From positions 166,652-230,651 of the forward strand of contig NZ_JAANIH010000004.1 in assembly GCF_014529705.1 (NCBI RefSeq): a DNA stretch of 64,000 nt, read 5' to 3'. Positions 53,454 through 62,019 of this stretch are shown here, piece by piece. The first letter of the stretch is position 1. Each line of letters starts with the position of its first letter. The notes beneath the pieces are model-generated. The model was not told the DNA's origin and made no database searches. It saw only the letters and a list, made by a program, of their open reading frames with translations. Both the position numbers and the translations under genes were made by a program. This DNA is from Bradyrhizobium campsiandrae. Lineage in GTDB: Bacteria > Pseudomonadota > Alphaproteobacteria > Rhizobiales > Xanthobacteraceae.

Positions 53454-53920
53454 GGCGAGACGGCCTGTTGCGGAAAGCCGACGCGGGCTGCGACCGCGTT
53501 CATGTATCCGCGCATATCGGAATTGGGGAAGGGGATCAGCGTGAAGGTGAGGGTCGAATTGGCGCGCAGCTTGCCGTCGACCCGGATCTTCGCCTCGGTC
53601 ATCGCATAGCCCGAGCCCTCATGGGCGACGCTCGCCTCGAGCGTCATGAGGTCGCCCGGAAACACCGAGCCGCGCACCTTGGCTTCCTTCACGGCGGCGA
53701 GAATCGGCATGCGCTCGAACTTCAAGACGCCCAGCAGGAGAAAGCCCGAGGCCTGCGCCATCGATTCGATCAGCAGCACGCCGGGCATCAGGGGATAGCC
53801 CGGGAAGTGCCCCTCGAAGACGGTGCTCTCCTTGGGGACCTGGGCCTCGACGACGATCGTCTTCTCGTCGACCTTGAGGTCGACGATGCGATCGATCATG
53901 TGGAAGTATTCGAGTTGCAT
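53450..53920 (-). CDS. fabZ: FabZ-type (3R)-hydroxyacyl-ACP dehydratase
   Basis: 156 residues. Hotdog-fold dehydratase acting on hydroxyacyl-AcpXL. The active His and Glu are in VFEGHFPGYPLMPGVLLIESMAQASG. Length and motif match the FabZ-like member of the AcpXL operon. The ATG at 53920 (MQLEYFHMIDRI) is preferred over the 12-residue basic extension. It starts 10 bases after the acpXL stop. Confidence 0.92.
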   Translation of the reverse strand: MQLEYFHMIDRIVDLKVDEKTIVVEAQVPKESTVFEGHFPGYPLMPGVLLIESMAQASGFLLLGVLKFERMPILAAVKEAKVRGSVFPGDLMTLEASVAHEGSGYAMTEAKIRVDGKLRANSTLTFTLIPFPNSDMRGYMNAVAARVGFPQQAVSP

Positions 53921-53930
53921 GACCGCCCGA

Positions 53931-54218
53931 TTAGGCGCTCGCGCCCTTGGCGGCAACCAGTTCGTCGATGCGCGCGCACAGATTCTTCAGCACGAAATAC
54001 TGCTCGGTGGTCGCCTTGCCGTCGTTGACTTCCTGGGTCCACTTTTCCAGCGGCAGCTTGATGCCGAACTGTTTGTCGATCGCAAACGCGATGTCCAGGA
54101 AATCGAGGCTGTCGATGCCGAGGTCATCGATGGCATGGCTATCCGGCGTGATCGTGTCGCGCGGGATGTCGCAGGTTTCAGCGATGATCGTAGCGACCTG
54201 ATCGAATGTGGAGGACAT
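53931..54218 (-). CDS. acpXL: Acyl carrier protein AcpXL for very-long-chain fatty acid
   Basis: 95 residues. The phosphopantetheine-bearing serine is in [18 protein letters not shown]. The basic-to-acidic helix pattern and the terminal KWTQEVND...[14 protein letters not shown] match the rhizobial AcpXL, which is distinct from fatty-acid AcpP. It carries the C26-C28 omega-1-hydroxy chain during elongation before transfer to lipid A. It is the first gene of the operon. The ATG at 54218 is used; the longer in-frame reading to 54485 adds 89 residues of unlikely sequence. Confidence 0.95.
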   Translation of the reverse strand: MSSTFDQVATIIAETCDIPRDTITPDSHAIDDLGIDSLDFLDIAFAIDKQFGIKLPLEKWTQEVNDGKATTEQYFVLKNLCARIDELVAAKGASA

Positions 54219-54430
54219 CACTAAGCCTTTGATATATTGCGGGTATTTTTCAGGTATCCCAGAGTGGCACGGTGGGTGGGCATCGCGCCCCGGATGACGC
54301 CCTCTAACCCCCCTCTGGACGGGTCGAGAGCCCGTATATCGGAGCGCCGCCCTGAGTTCAATGGAGCCGGACAGGGCCAAGGGACAGGGCTGGGGACGCT
54401 GTCGGGGCCCGTTTGGATCAGGACCGGGGC

Positions 54431-54775
54431 CTAAATATGCGGGGTCGTGATCCTGACGCAGTCCCGCCGGCCCATCAGCACGCAATCCTGGGTCCGGCGC
54501 AGATCGGCGATGCTGACCGCGAGCCAGATCCCGATCGCGGTCAGCGCGATGGTGAAGGCGAGGGCAGCGATATTGGCCAGCATGCGGTGGCGGAAATCGT
54601 CCTGCTCATCGCGGGGCTGTTCGTAGCGCGACAGATCGAGCGGTTCGGGCGCTGCCGCATGCAGCGGCTGCACGATACCGCTGCCCCGGTGGCTCACCGG
54701 GGAGGGCGTCTTTCGCGGCCTGAACTGGAGCACCCGGTGCTCGTCGTCCGAGGTTATGGGCCGCTGGGATTTCAT
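54431..54775 (-). CDS. Small membrane protein, hypothetical
   Basis: 114 residues: a polar, charged N-terminal half ([21 protein letters not shown], proline-rich) and one hydrophobic helix near residues 65-90 ([20 protein letters not shown]), ending in a short Cys-containing tail ([13 protein letters not shown]). No named family is recognised; small proteins with this layout are frequent in Bradyrhizobium. The start at 54775 is used. Confidence 0.65.
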   Translation of the reverse strand: MKSQRPITSDDEHRVLQFRPRKTPSPVSHRGSGIVQPLHAAAPEPLDLSRYEQPRDEQDDFRHRMLANIAALAFTIALTAIGIWLAVSIADLRRTQDCVLMGRRDCVRITTPHI

Positions 54776-55041
54776 GGTGCGGGTATTACTCCGAAGCAGC
54801 AATTTTTAGATAGCACAGGCGGCGCAGGGGTTGCAGCAAATCTTCTCACATGCGTTACGCGTTCGCATGATCGTGGTTGGACGCCGCGCGTCATCCTTGA
54901 ACGGGCTGCCATCCATCGGCGACCGAGGCAGGTGCGCTGCAACACGGCGCTGCCAGCTCCGGCCCCATGTTGCCGCCACAAGGCCCATGGCATAGTCGGG
55001 AACCCGAACCACAGACGCCACCAGACGAGAGGCCGTTCGAC

Positions 55042-55668
55042 ATGACCACCAACGCGCGCGAACCGAGAGTGCACCCGGTACCGATCCTGTCGCTGCGGCC
55101 GACGCAGATGACGGTCGGGCTGCGCGAGGTCAAGGAGAAGCGCAAGCGCTGGCGCGAGCACGACAAGAAGAAGCAGGCCGACCTGCTCGGCACCCACATG
55201 ATCCCGGTCGTGCATGGGCCCGATGACCGCTACTACGTGATCGACCACCATCATCTCGGCCGCGCGCTGCACGACGAGGGCATCAAGGAGGTGCTCGTCA
55301 CGGTCGTCGGGGATCTCCGCATGGTCGAGCGCGAGGCGTTCTGGGGGGTGATGGACAACAAGCGCTGGGTCTATCCCTACGACGCCAAGGGCGAGCGCCG
55401 CGCGTTCCGCGATTTGCCGAAATCGGTCGCCGACCTCAAGGACGATCCGTTCCGCAGCCTCGCCGGCGAGCTCCGCCGCATGGGCGGCTTCGCCAAGGAC
55501 ACCACGCCGTTCTCCGAATTCCTGTGGGCTGACTTCCTGCGCCGCAAACTCTCGCGCAAGGCAGTGGACGCCAATTTCGACAAGGCACTCGAGAAGGGAC
55601 TCGCCGCAGCCAAGAGCAAGGATGCGATCTATCTACCCGGCTGGTGCGGGCCCGCGTCGGACGATTGA
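55042..55668 (+). CDS. ParB-like protein (PF08857-type)
   Basis: 208 residues related to the putative ParB-like nuclease family. The region PILSLRPTQMTVGLREVKEKRKRW followed by HMIPVVHGPDDRYYVIDHHHLGRALHDEGI resembles the ParB N-terminal nuclease-like fold with its conserved histidines. The C-terminal part is helical. It is not a chromosome-partitioning ParB (no HTH or CTP-binding context). The ATG at 55042 has GAGAGG upstream. Function unknown. Confidence 0.8.
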   Translation: MTTNAREPRVHPVPILSLRPTQMTVGLREVKEKRKRWREHDKKKQADLLGTHMIPVVHGPDDRYYVIDHHHLGRALHDEGIKEVLVTVVGDLRMVEREAFWGVMDNKRWVYPYDAKGERRAFRDLPKSVADLKDDPFRSLAGELRRMGGFAKDTTPFSEFLWADFLRRKLSRKAVDANFDKALEKGLAAAKSKDAIYLPGWCGPASDD

Positions 55669-55683
55669 CGCGCAACGCTCGCA

Positions 55684-55839
55684 TCAATCGCGCTGGAAGA
55701 TCTTGGCGCCGGGGTAGACACGCCGGGCGTAAGTGACGACCAGCGCGCGGTCCTGGGTCGCCAGGAAGGGCGTTCGGATCCGGCTCGACCCGACGATGAG
55801 ATGCCACAGGCCATTGAGCTTTTGAATGATGACGTTCAT
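55684..55839 (-). CDS. Conserved small hypothetical protein, 51 aa
   Basis: 51 residues (NVIIQKLNGLWHLIVGSSRI near the start, then LVVTYARRVYPGAKIFQRD), with a compact strand-like pattern. It converges with the ParB-like gene over a 15-base gap. No family name is recognised; the composition resembles small conserved Bradyrhizobium proteins. Confidence 0.55.
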   Translation of the reverse strand: MNVIIQKLNGLWHLIVGSSRIRTPFLATQDRALVVTYARRVYPGAKIFQRD

Positions 55840-56139
55840 CTGAGTGGTCCTCGAAGGCGCGGCACGCAAGCCGCGCTGCTCGTCGCGATTCGTCCTGCTG
55901 TTCCGATTCCGCCGTCCGCCGGGAAATTCCCGATATGGCTCGCGCGCGCTGCAGGACATCTGCGACACCTATGAGATGGTGATGGCATGTAGCCTGGCGA
56001 GGCGAATCCGATCACAGGCGCTTGAGTGAAATCACATTTCGCGGCGACGAAACCGTCCTGAAACAGAGCCACCCCACTTTAATGGTGGTCGTCGAGCTCA
56101 CACAGGCTTGTCGTAGTCGAGCTCACACAGGAGGCTCAC
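55840..56139. other. Intergenic region with a duplicated 19-base segment
   Basis: About 300 bases. At 56088-56106 and 56113-56131 a 19-base segment (GTCGTCGAGCTCACACAGG and the near copy GTAGTCGAGCTCACACAGG) is repeated with a 25-base period, the second copy leading into the AGGAGG of the 47-codon gene. Nothing else stands out. Confidence 0.5.
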
Positions 56140-56283
56140 ATGCGCCGTCTGGTTTTCGCAATAGCCCTGATCGCGGTCGCTTCAGCGGGAATTTCGGCAT
56201 CGTTCGCCGCAGTTCACCAAGCAAGGACTTTGACATTCGAGGAGCGCTTTGCCCCGGCGCTTCCGCTGATGATAAAGCACTAG
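56140..56283 (+). CDS. 47-residue putative exported peptide
   Basis: Reading frame of 47 codons too short for usual calls. The N-terminus MRRLVFAIALIAVASAG is a good signal peptide with a predicted Ala-X-Ala cleavage near SFA, and the mature part is short (VHQARTLTFEERFAPALPLM). A strong AGGAGG ribosome-binding site lies eight bases before the ATG. It is probably real, but needs conservation data. Confidence 0.6.
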   Translation: MRRLVFAIALIAVASAGISASFAAVHQARTLTFEERFAPALPLMIKH

Positions 56284-56308
56284 CGGCATCGCGCTCCGCA
56301 GCTGCGCG

Positions 56309-56509
56309 TCATTTCGGATCGTGCAGTTCGGGCGACAATAGGCGCTCCATCTCCGCGGCGGCTTCGCCGTCGCGCGCCTTCTGCAGCAGTGCGTGGCGCT
56401 CGGCGCCGGCAGGCAGGTTCTGCGCGGCGACACGGGCTTGCTGCGCGAACTTGTTCAGGCGCTCTTGAAGGGACAGGGCCGGTCGGGAGCGGTTGCGCTT
56501 CTTGGTCAT
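56309..56509 (-). CDS. Small basic hypothetical protein, 66 aa
   Basis: 66 residues starting MTKKRNRSRPALSLQERLNKF, with a basic head and an amphipathic helical body (AQQARVAAQNLPAGAERHALLQKARDGE). No family recognised, but such small helical proteins are conserved in Bradyrhizobium. Divergent from the Crp/Fnr gene. Confidence 0.6.
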   Translation of the reverse strand: MTKKRNRSRPALSLQERLNKFAQQARVAAQNLPAGAERHALLQKARDGEAAAEMERLLSPELHDPK

Positions 56510-56673
56510 GGTTTGCTCCTTCTGATGGCGAGCACATCATGTGCGGCGCAGTGGCGTCTTTAACTTTTGTTGGAACCGCCAGCTGATCGCGGGCTTTTCA
56601 TTGTGACGGCGCCGCGAGTTCCATTGCTCGCACCAGCCGCAAGTTCCAACCTCGCGACCCGGAGCCGGCTCCC

Positions 56674-57405
56674 GTGCCCAGCGATGCCATTCGCGCTGCG
56701 CTCATCAAGCGCCTCCGCATCTCGTCCGCGATCGCGGAGGAGGACATCAGGGAGATCGAAGCGCTTCCGATCTCGGTGCGGCAGTACCCCGCCGAGACGG
56801 CGGTGGTGCGCGACGGCGAGCGGGCCACCGAGTGCTGCCTGATCGTGGACGGTTTCTGCGTGCGCTCCAAGACGATCGCGAGCGGCAAGCGGCAGATCCT
56901 GTCGATTCACATTCCCGGCGAGATCCCGGACCTGATGAGCCTGTTCCTGCACGTGATGGATCACGATTTGTCGACACTGACGCCGTCGACGCTCGGCTTC
57001 ATCAGCCATGAGACCCTGCAAAAGCTGCATCGCCGCAGTCCTGGTATCGCCGAGATGTTCTGGCGCGACACGCTGATCGATTCCGCCATGTTCCGCGAAT
57101 GGATCGTCAATGTCGGCCAGCGGCCTGCGCCTGCGCGGCTTGCTCATGTCATGATCGAGCTGCGCGAGCGTCTCAGGATCATCGGCCGTGTCGATGGTGG
57201 AAATTTCGACATGCCGCTGACCCAGGAGCAGATCGGCGAAGCCCTGGGAATCACCGCGGTGCACGCCAACCGGGTGATCAGGCAGTTGCGCCAGGATGGA
57301 ATCGTCGAGCTCAATCGCGGCCGCGTCAACGTGCTCGACGAGCGGAAATTTCAGGAACTGGCGGATTTCGACAACCGCTACCTCCACCAATCGCCAACGC
57401 TGTGA
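56674..57405 (+). CDS. Crp/Fnr-family transcriptional regulator
   Basis: 243 residues from a GTG start. N-terminal cyclic-nucleotide-binding-type beta-roll (LPISVRQYPAETAVVRDGERATECCLIVDGF, with the GEIPDL turn) and a C-terminal winged helix: PLTQEQIGEALGITAVHANRVIRQLRQDG, the Crp-type recognition helix region. No Fe-S cysteine cluster of FNR is seen, so it senses something else, perhaps a nucleotide or redox state. Its stop overlaps the next frame by GTGA. Confidence 0.9.
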   Translation: MPSDAIRAALIKRLRISSAIAEEDIREIEALPISVRQYPAETAVVRDGERATECCLIVDGFCVRSKTIASGKRQILSIHIPGEIPDLMSLFLHVMDHDLSTLTPSTLGFISHETLQKLHRRSPGIAEMFWRDTLIDSAMFREWIVNVGQRPAPARLAHVMIELRERLRIIGRVDGGNFDMPLTQEQIGEALGITAVHANRVIRQLRQDGIVELNRGRVNVLDERKFQELADFDNRYLHQSPTL

Positions 57406-57638
57406 GCCTCGGACGCCGCGCTTTCATTTTCGACATCCACGAGGATGGCCGTCTCATCTCCGATGAGGAGGGGGCAGAATTTCGCGAAGGCGATGTTGCG
57501 TGCAGATGCGTCCTCACGCTGATCTGCGATCCCCTTTGGCGTGCGTCCTTTGCAGAAGCGCTGCCGCCCGTCGTCACCCGATCATACTCTGCAGTTGCAG
57601 CGGGCGTAAACCAGCAGGGCCGACAGGAACGAAACTAA
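57402..57638 (+). pseudogene. Probable DUF6894 remnant downstream of crp-like gene
   Basis: Open frame of 78 codons, coupled by GTGA to the Crp/Fnr stop. Only the N-terminal part (FIFDIHEDGRLISDEEGAEF) matches the DUF6894 start; after that it loses the family pattern (Cys/Arg-rich, unlike the rest). It is most likely a decayed copy of the intact DUF6894 gene 45 bases downstream. An expressed short protein is possible. Confidence 0.45.
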
Positions 57639-57682
57639 CATGGGTTACTTTACCCGTCAGGTGCGCCAGGACGGGATTGGTC

Positions 57683-57916
57683 ATGCCCAGATTCTACTTC
57701 AACGTCCGTAACGGCGATCGGTTGAGCGACCAGGACGATCTTGGTCAGGAACTTCCAGACCAACATGCTGCCTGGGAAATCGCGACGCGTTACGCCGGCG
57801 ACAGCCTGCGCGATCTCGACGGCGATTTGCAGCCGGAGGACGATTGGCGGCTGGAAGTCCAGACGGAAGACGGGGCGCGCGTCTTCGCGATTTCGATACG
57901 GGCAAGCCAGGGCTGA
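57683..57916 (+). CDS. DUF6894 family protein
   Basis: 77 residues, with the family pattern intact: MPRFYFNVRNGDRLSDQDDLGQELPDQHAAWEIATRYAGDSLRDL, then a D-D-W-R-L-E-V strand and the SIRAS end. The function is unknown; these proteins are abundant in Bradyrhizobium, often near regulators. The ATG at 57683 is chosen over an in-frame earlier start. Confidence 0.82.
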   Translation: MPRFYFNVRNGDRLSDQDDLGQELPDQHAAWEIATRYAGDSLRDLDGDLQPEDDWRLEVQTEDGARVFAISIRASQG

Positions 57917-57985
57917 TGCGCCTTCGACCGGCGTGGCCGGCTCATCGCCTGCCACCATAATTTCTGACAGGAACGGGAGCACAGG

Positions 57986-58183
57986 ATGAGCAGACACGAC
58001 GACATTCATGCCGCACGACGGACCGAACCCAATGGGGTCGAGCCGCCGTTCTCCGAGGACGATCTCCAGCGCGCGCAGCTTGGACCGCGCGGTGTTCCCG
58101 GCCAGCCGGATCCGGCCAGGATGACCCCGCAGCGCGCCAAGAAGACGCCGGTCGAGGGCGATTTCGACGGACATACGTCCTGA
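57986..58183 (+). CDS. Hydrophilic hypothetical protein, 65 aa
   Basis: 65 residues, charged and proline-rich, with no membrane segment (MSRHDDIHAARRTEPNGVEP...). It has a GGGAGCACAGG ribosome-binding region upstream. No family recognised. It may be an intrinsically disordered stress protein by composition; kept with modest confidence since the antisense reading is also open. Confidence 0.5.
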   Translation: MSRHDDIHAARRTEPNGVEPPFSEDDLQRAQLGPRGVPGQPDPARMTPQRAKKTPVEGDFDGHTS

Positions 58184-58224
58184 GCGCTCCGGCGCGCAAT
58201 TGGCGCGGGATCAATACCGGTTAG

Positions 58225-58887
58225 CTACGACTGCCGCTGGCTCCAATAGTCGTCGAGCGTCGGCGTCTCCATGTCGAAACGATCGCGAATGGTGGAACAG
58301 GTGCTGCCGCCGAGCCTTGCGATGGCATCGAGCTTCGCCGGATCGATATGCAGGCGATCGGCGTCCACGATTTCGGCGTGATAATGCGCGAACAGAATCT
58401 CGCCCAGGATGATCTGACGCGACTTGCCGAGCTCGAGGGTGACATGGCGGCGGCACTCGAATGCGGCAGGTGCCTCCCTGATCCAGGGCGAGGCCACGGT
58501 TCTCCCAGGCATTGCGGTCAGCCCGGCGGCCTTCAACTCATCCTGCTCCGGCGCGAACGGCACGGCGCAGACGTGCATCGCCTCGGCCATGGCATGCGAG
58601 ACGATGTTGACGGTGAAGACTTCGGTCAGGCGGATGTTGAGGCCGGTGTCCTTGAAACGCATGTCCGGATGGTTCTCGACGCCAAGCGCCAGGATCGGCG
58701 GATCGGCCGAGAGGCAATTGAAGAAGCTGAACGGCGCCGCGTTGATCCGCCCTTCGGGATCGACCGTCGTGACCAGCGCGATCGGCCTCGGCACGATCGT
58801 ACCGATCAGCAGCTTGTATTTCTCGCGCGCCGACAGCTCGCGGAAGTCGAACGTCACCTCGCCGGAGTCGTGAGTACTGTTGTCCAT
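58225..58887 (-). CDS. Flavin-reductase-like (FMN-binding split barrel) protein
   Basis: 220 residues with the split-barrel flavin-binding fold: LLIGTIVPRPIALVTTVDPEGRINAAPFSFFN, then FTVNIVSHAMAEAMHVCA. The family includes flavin reductases and small NAD(P)H-dependent partners of monooxygenases; the partner here is not evident. The second of two adjacent Met codons is used as start; 58890 is possible. Confidence 0.87.
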   Translation of the reverse strand: MDNSTHDSGEVTFDFRELSAREKYKLLIGTIVPRPIALVTTVDPEGRINAAPFSFFNCLSADPPILALGVENHPDMRFKDTGLNIRLTEVFTVNIVSHAMAEAMHVCAVPFAPEQDELKAAGLTAMPGRTVASPWIREAPAAFECRRHVTLELGKSRQIILGEILFAHYHAEIVDADRLHIDPAKLDAIARLGGSTCSTIRDRFDMETPTLDDYWSQRQS

Positions 58888-58998
58888 CAATCCTCTTCAG
58901 TGAGAACGGTCGCGGGACCGCCAGGTGCGAATTGTTTCGCAGCAATTATCCGTGCTTCGGGCCGGGAATCGAGCGGAAGATTTGAGCAAGGCGGCTGG

Positions 58999-59496
58999 TT
59001 AGGCTTGTCGTCCCTCGGCGGGCGGCGGCTCCGTCTCGTGCGGATCGTCCCTGCCGCCGAGCATGCGGTGCACGCGGCGCTCGATCCGGCGACCGACCGT
59101 GAGCAGCACGAAGGCCAAACCCAGCGCGACCGCAACGATCTTCCATTGTCCGGCGCCGCAGACGATGCCGAGGCAGGCGGCAAGGAAGGTGCAGGCGGCG
59201 CTGGTGAGGCCGCGAACGCGAAATCTTGCGCTCTCGTGGACGATGACGCCGGCGCCGAGAAAGCCGATGCCGGTGAGGATGCCCTGGATGACCCGGCTCG
59301 TGGCATCGACCACCTTGCCGGGCTCGGAGAGTTGCAGCGCCAGCAGCACCACGGTTGCGGTGGAGAGGCCGACAATGCCAAGCGTCTTCAGCCCGATCGG
59401 CTTGCCATGCAGGTCGCGGTTAAGTCCGATCGCGCTGCCGGCGAGTGTCGCAACGCCGAGGCGCAGCAGGATATCGGGCCAGTCGAGCTCCGTCAT
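58999..59496 (-). CDS. MgtC/SapB-family membrane protein
   Basis: 165 residues with four membrane segments and the family signature GLNRDLHGKPIGLKTLGIVG and GILTGIGFLGAGVIV. MgtC homologues help intracellular survival and Mg2+ limitation responses by acting on ATP synthase in some species; here the role is not known. Its start overlaps the upstream carboxymuconolactone-like gene by four bases, so the two are translationally coupled. Confidence 0.9.
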   Translation of the reverse strand: MTELDWPDILLRLGVATLAGSAIGLNRDLHGKPIGLKTLGIVGLSTATVVLLALQLSEPGKVVDATSRVIQGILTGIGFLGAGVIVHESARFRVRGLTSAACTFLAACLGIVCGAGQWKIVAVALGLAFVLLTVGRRIERRVHRMLGGRDDPHETEPPPAEGRQA

Positions 59497-60074
59497 TTTT
59501 TCGGCAAACGTCCCATCAGATAGAACTCGTCATTCGGCCGCATGCCGGTGAAGTTCGCGAGGCGATTCGACAGCGCGAAGAAGGCCGCAATCGCGGCGAT
59601 GTCCCAGATGTCGTCGTCGCTGAAGCCGTGCGCGGCGAGGCTCGCGAAATCTTCCTCCGAAATCCGCTGCGCGTCCGCCGAGACCTTCATCGCGAAATCG
59701 AGCATCGCTTTCTGTCGCGGCGTGATGTCGGCCTTGCGGTAGTTGATCGCGACCTGGTCGGCGATCAGCGGGTTCTTGGCGCGGATGCGCAGGATCGCGC
59801 CATGGGCGATCACGCAATACTGGCACTGGTTGGCGGCCGAGGTCGTCACCACGATCATCTCGCGCTCGGCCTTGGTGAGGCCGCCATCCTTCTCCATCAG
59901 CGCGTCGTGATAGGCGAAAAAGGCACGGAACTCGTCCGGCCGGTAGGCCAGAGTCAGGAACACGTTCGGCACGAACCCGCTCTTCTCCTGCACGGCGAGA
60001 AGGCGCGTGCGAATGTCGTCGGGCAGACTGTCGATGGCGGGAGCGGGGAAGCGTCTTTGCGAAGGCGTTGTCAT
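59493..60074 (-). CDS. Peroxidase-related/carboxymuconolactone-decarboxylase-like protein
   Basis: 193 residues of the AhpD-like/CMD fold. The redox CxxC is visible as CQYCVIAHG (NQCQYCVIAHGAIL), the AhpD-type active site, making it a peroxidase-related (TIGR01926-like) enzyme. The ATG at 60074 is used; an earlier in-frame ATG (60107) extends by 11 residues. Coupled with the MgtC-like gene. Confidence 0.85.
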   Translation of the reverse strand: MTTPSQRRFPAPAIDSLPDDIRTRLLAVQEKSGFVPNVFLTLAYRPDEFRAFFAYHDALMEKDGGLTKAEREMIVVTTSAANQCQYCVIAHGAILRIRAKNPLIADQVAINYRKADITPRQKAMLDFAMKVSADAQRISEEDFASLAAHGFSDDDIWDIAAIAAFFALSNRLANFTGMRPNDEFYLMGRLPKK

Positions 60075-60167
60075 GGGTGTGGATTCCGGCTTGGGGGCGG
60101 GAACCATAGTCGATGCGGGGGCGGCGCTCAATCTGCCGGTGCGAGTGAGGGAGCGACGTCCTATCCT

Positions 60168-60247
60168 CGTCATTGCGAGCGAAGCGACGCAATCCAGAGT
60201 CTTCCCGCGGAGGGATTCTGGATTGCTTCGCTCCGCTCGCAATGACG
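60168..60247. repeat. Palindromic element CGTCATTGCGAGCG...CGCTCGCAATGACG
   Basis: An 80-base element with near-perfect ends: CGTCATTGCGAGCGAAGCG and CGCTCCGCTCGCAATGACG. The reading CERSEAIQ arises from this arm. Widely dispersed in Bradyrhizobium intergenic regions; a decayed arm is at 5244-5266. Lies between the peroxidase-related gene and HerA-like gene. Confidence 0.75.
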
Positions 60248-60279
60248 GATGGATGGAGCCGTGCGCCTAAGGCTATGTG

Positions 60280-62019
60280 CTACCGCAGCGGCTTCTTCAG
60301 CAGGGAGAAGCGATCCGGGTCGAGGCCCATCGAGGGCTGCAGCATCGGCGTCTCCGCCGGCGCGAGCGTCTTGGCCGGCGGCGCCGAGAACACCGGATCG
60401 TTCGGCACGTCGCGCTGCGACGTGGCGCCGCGCCAGCGTTCGAGCACGGCGCTGACGAAATGCATGTCGTGTCCCGCGGTGACCGACGGCACGCTGCTGA
60501 TCGTGGCCTCGCCGCGCGGCAATTGGTGCGGTGGCACCTCCTTGAAGCGCAGGCGGGTCGGCAGCGCGACGCCTTCGCCGAACGCCAGCACCTCGCGGGT
60601 GCCGAGCGACGGCACGAAGGACAAGAGGTTCGCGGCCGCGTCCGACACGGCGGCGCGCAGCAGCGCCTGGTCGCGGTCGTTGGCAAGACGCATCGTGAAC
60701 AGCGTGTTGCACTGGGAGATGATGGTGGCGTCGAGCTCGGCCGGGCGCTGGGTGATGAGACCGAGATAGACGCCGTATTTGCGGCCTTCCTTGGCGATGC
60801 GCGAGACCGCCTTGCGGGTCGGCCCGAAGCCGACATTGCGGTCGGCGGAGGCGTAGCGGTGCGCCTCTTCGCAGACGAACAACAGCGGCGAGACGCCGTC
60901 GCTCCACAGGCCGAAGTCGAACGCCATGCGGCACAGCACGGAGACGACGGAATCGATGACCTCCGCCGGGAAGCCGGCAAGCTGCATCACCGTCATCGGC
61001 TTGCCGTTGGCGGGCAGGCGGAACAGATGGCTGATCACCTCGGCCATGGTGTCGCCGCCGACATTGGCGTTGTCGAACATGAAGGCGTATCGAGGATCGT
61101 TCTTCACGGCTTCGATGCGCGAGATCAGCTTGTGATAGATGATGCGGGAGGAGCGGTTCTCCAGCTTGCCCATGCGCTCGTCGATCAGCGAGATCAGGTC
61201 GACCAGGCGGTACGGCACCGGCGTGTCGACGGTGTAGCCGACCTGCTTGGGATCGATGCGCTTCAGGCCGATGCGGTCGGCGTTCTGGTACTGGGTGTAG
61301 ACGCCCTTGGCGATCGGGATGACTTCGGCGAGGATGTCGAGCTCTTCGGGCACGCCGGCGCGGCCGCCGAACAGCACGTCGACGATTTCCTCGAAGTTGA
61401 ACAGCCAGAACGGCAGCTTCAGGTTTCGCGGGTTGAGCACCAGCGCACGGTCGCCGAAGCAGCGGCCATATTCGTTGTGCACGTCGAGCAGGAAGATGCG
61501 CAGGTTCGGGCGCGCCTTCAGGATCTCGTTGAGCAGCAGCGACACGCCGGTGGATTTACCGACGCCGGTCGATCCCAGCACTGCAAAATGCTTGGACAGC
61601 ATTTCCTCGACGTCGACATAGGCGACCACCGAGCGGTCCTGCTGCAGGAAGCCGACATTGATCTGGTCCGACCCGGTCGGCGCGTAGATGGTGCGCAGCT
61701 CCTGGCTGGTGATCAGGTCCACGGCATCGCCGATGGTCGGGTAATTGGTGACGCCGCGCTGGAATTTGGCCTTGTCGGCGGCATTGAGGATCTCGCCGAG
61801 CAGGTCGACCGAGGCGATCGCGATGTAATTGTCGTGGCTCGACAAATTCTCGCAGGAGACCTCGGTGATCATGGCGACGATGACCGAGCTGGCGCAGCGG
61901 ATGCTGACGAAGCGGCCGACGGTCGCCCGAACCTCAGAGAGCGGCATCTGGCTTTCCGCCAGAAGCCCGACCCGAGCCAGCGATCCGCGTACCGAAATCA
62001 CGCGTCCAAAGGATGTCAC
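60280..62019 (-). CDS. HerA-like (DUF87) ATPase
   Basis: 579 residues. N-terminal HAS-like barrel (about 1-120), then an ASCE ATPase with Walker A GSTGVGKST and Walker B LLFVCEEAHRY, followed by the QRPAELD sensor strand and arginine-containing C-terminal part. HerA proteins are hexameric DNA translocases, usually paired with the NurA nuclease; no NurA or Sir2-like gene is nearby, so the partner is not shown. A defence role is not supported. Confidence 0.88.
   Translation of the reverse strand: MTSFGRVISVRGSLARVGLLAESQMPLSEVRATVGRFVSIRCASSVIVAMITEVSCENLSSHDNYIAIASVDLLGEILNAADKAKFQRGVTNYPTIGDAVDLITSQELRTIYAPTGSDQINVGFLQQDRSVVAYVDVEEMLSKHFAVLGSTGVGKSTGVSLLLNEILKARPNLRIFLLDVHNEYGRCFGDRALVLNPRNLKLPFWLFNFEEIVDVLFGGRAGVPEELDILAEVIPIAKGVYTQYQNADRIGLKRIDPKQVGYTVDTPVPYRLVDLISLIDERMGKLENRSSRIIYHKLISRIEAVKNDPRYAFMFDNANVGGDTMAEVISHLFRLPANGKPMTVMQLAGFPAEVIDSVVSVLCRMAFDFGLWSDGVSPLLFVCEEAHRYASADRNVGFGPTRKAVSRIAKEGRKYGVYLGLITQRPAELDATIISQCNTLFTMRLANDRDQALLRAAVSDAAANLLSFVPSLGTREVLAFGEGVALPTRLRFKEVPPHQLPRGEATISSVPSVTAGHDMHFVSAVLERWRGATSQRDVPNDPVFSAPPAKTLAPAETPMLQPSMGLDPDRFSLLKKPLR

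Noticed and set aside
51033..53609. 858-codon plus-strand frame opposite fabF1XL/fabF2XL
   Set aside because: It is antisense to two recognisable ketosynthase-fold genes and shows no family motif.
60280..62019. Anti-phage defence role for the HerA-like ATPase
   Set aside because: No Sir2, DUF4297, NurA or other defence genes adjoin it; neighbours are ordinary metabolic genes.
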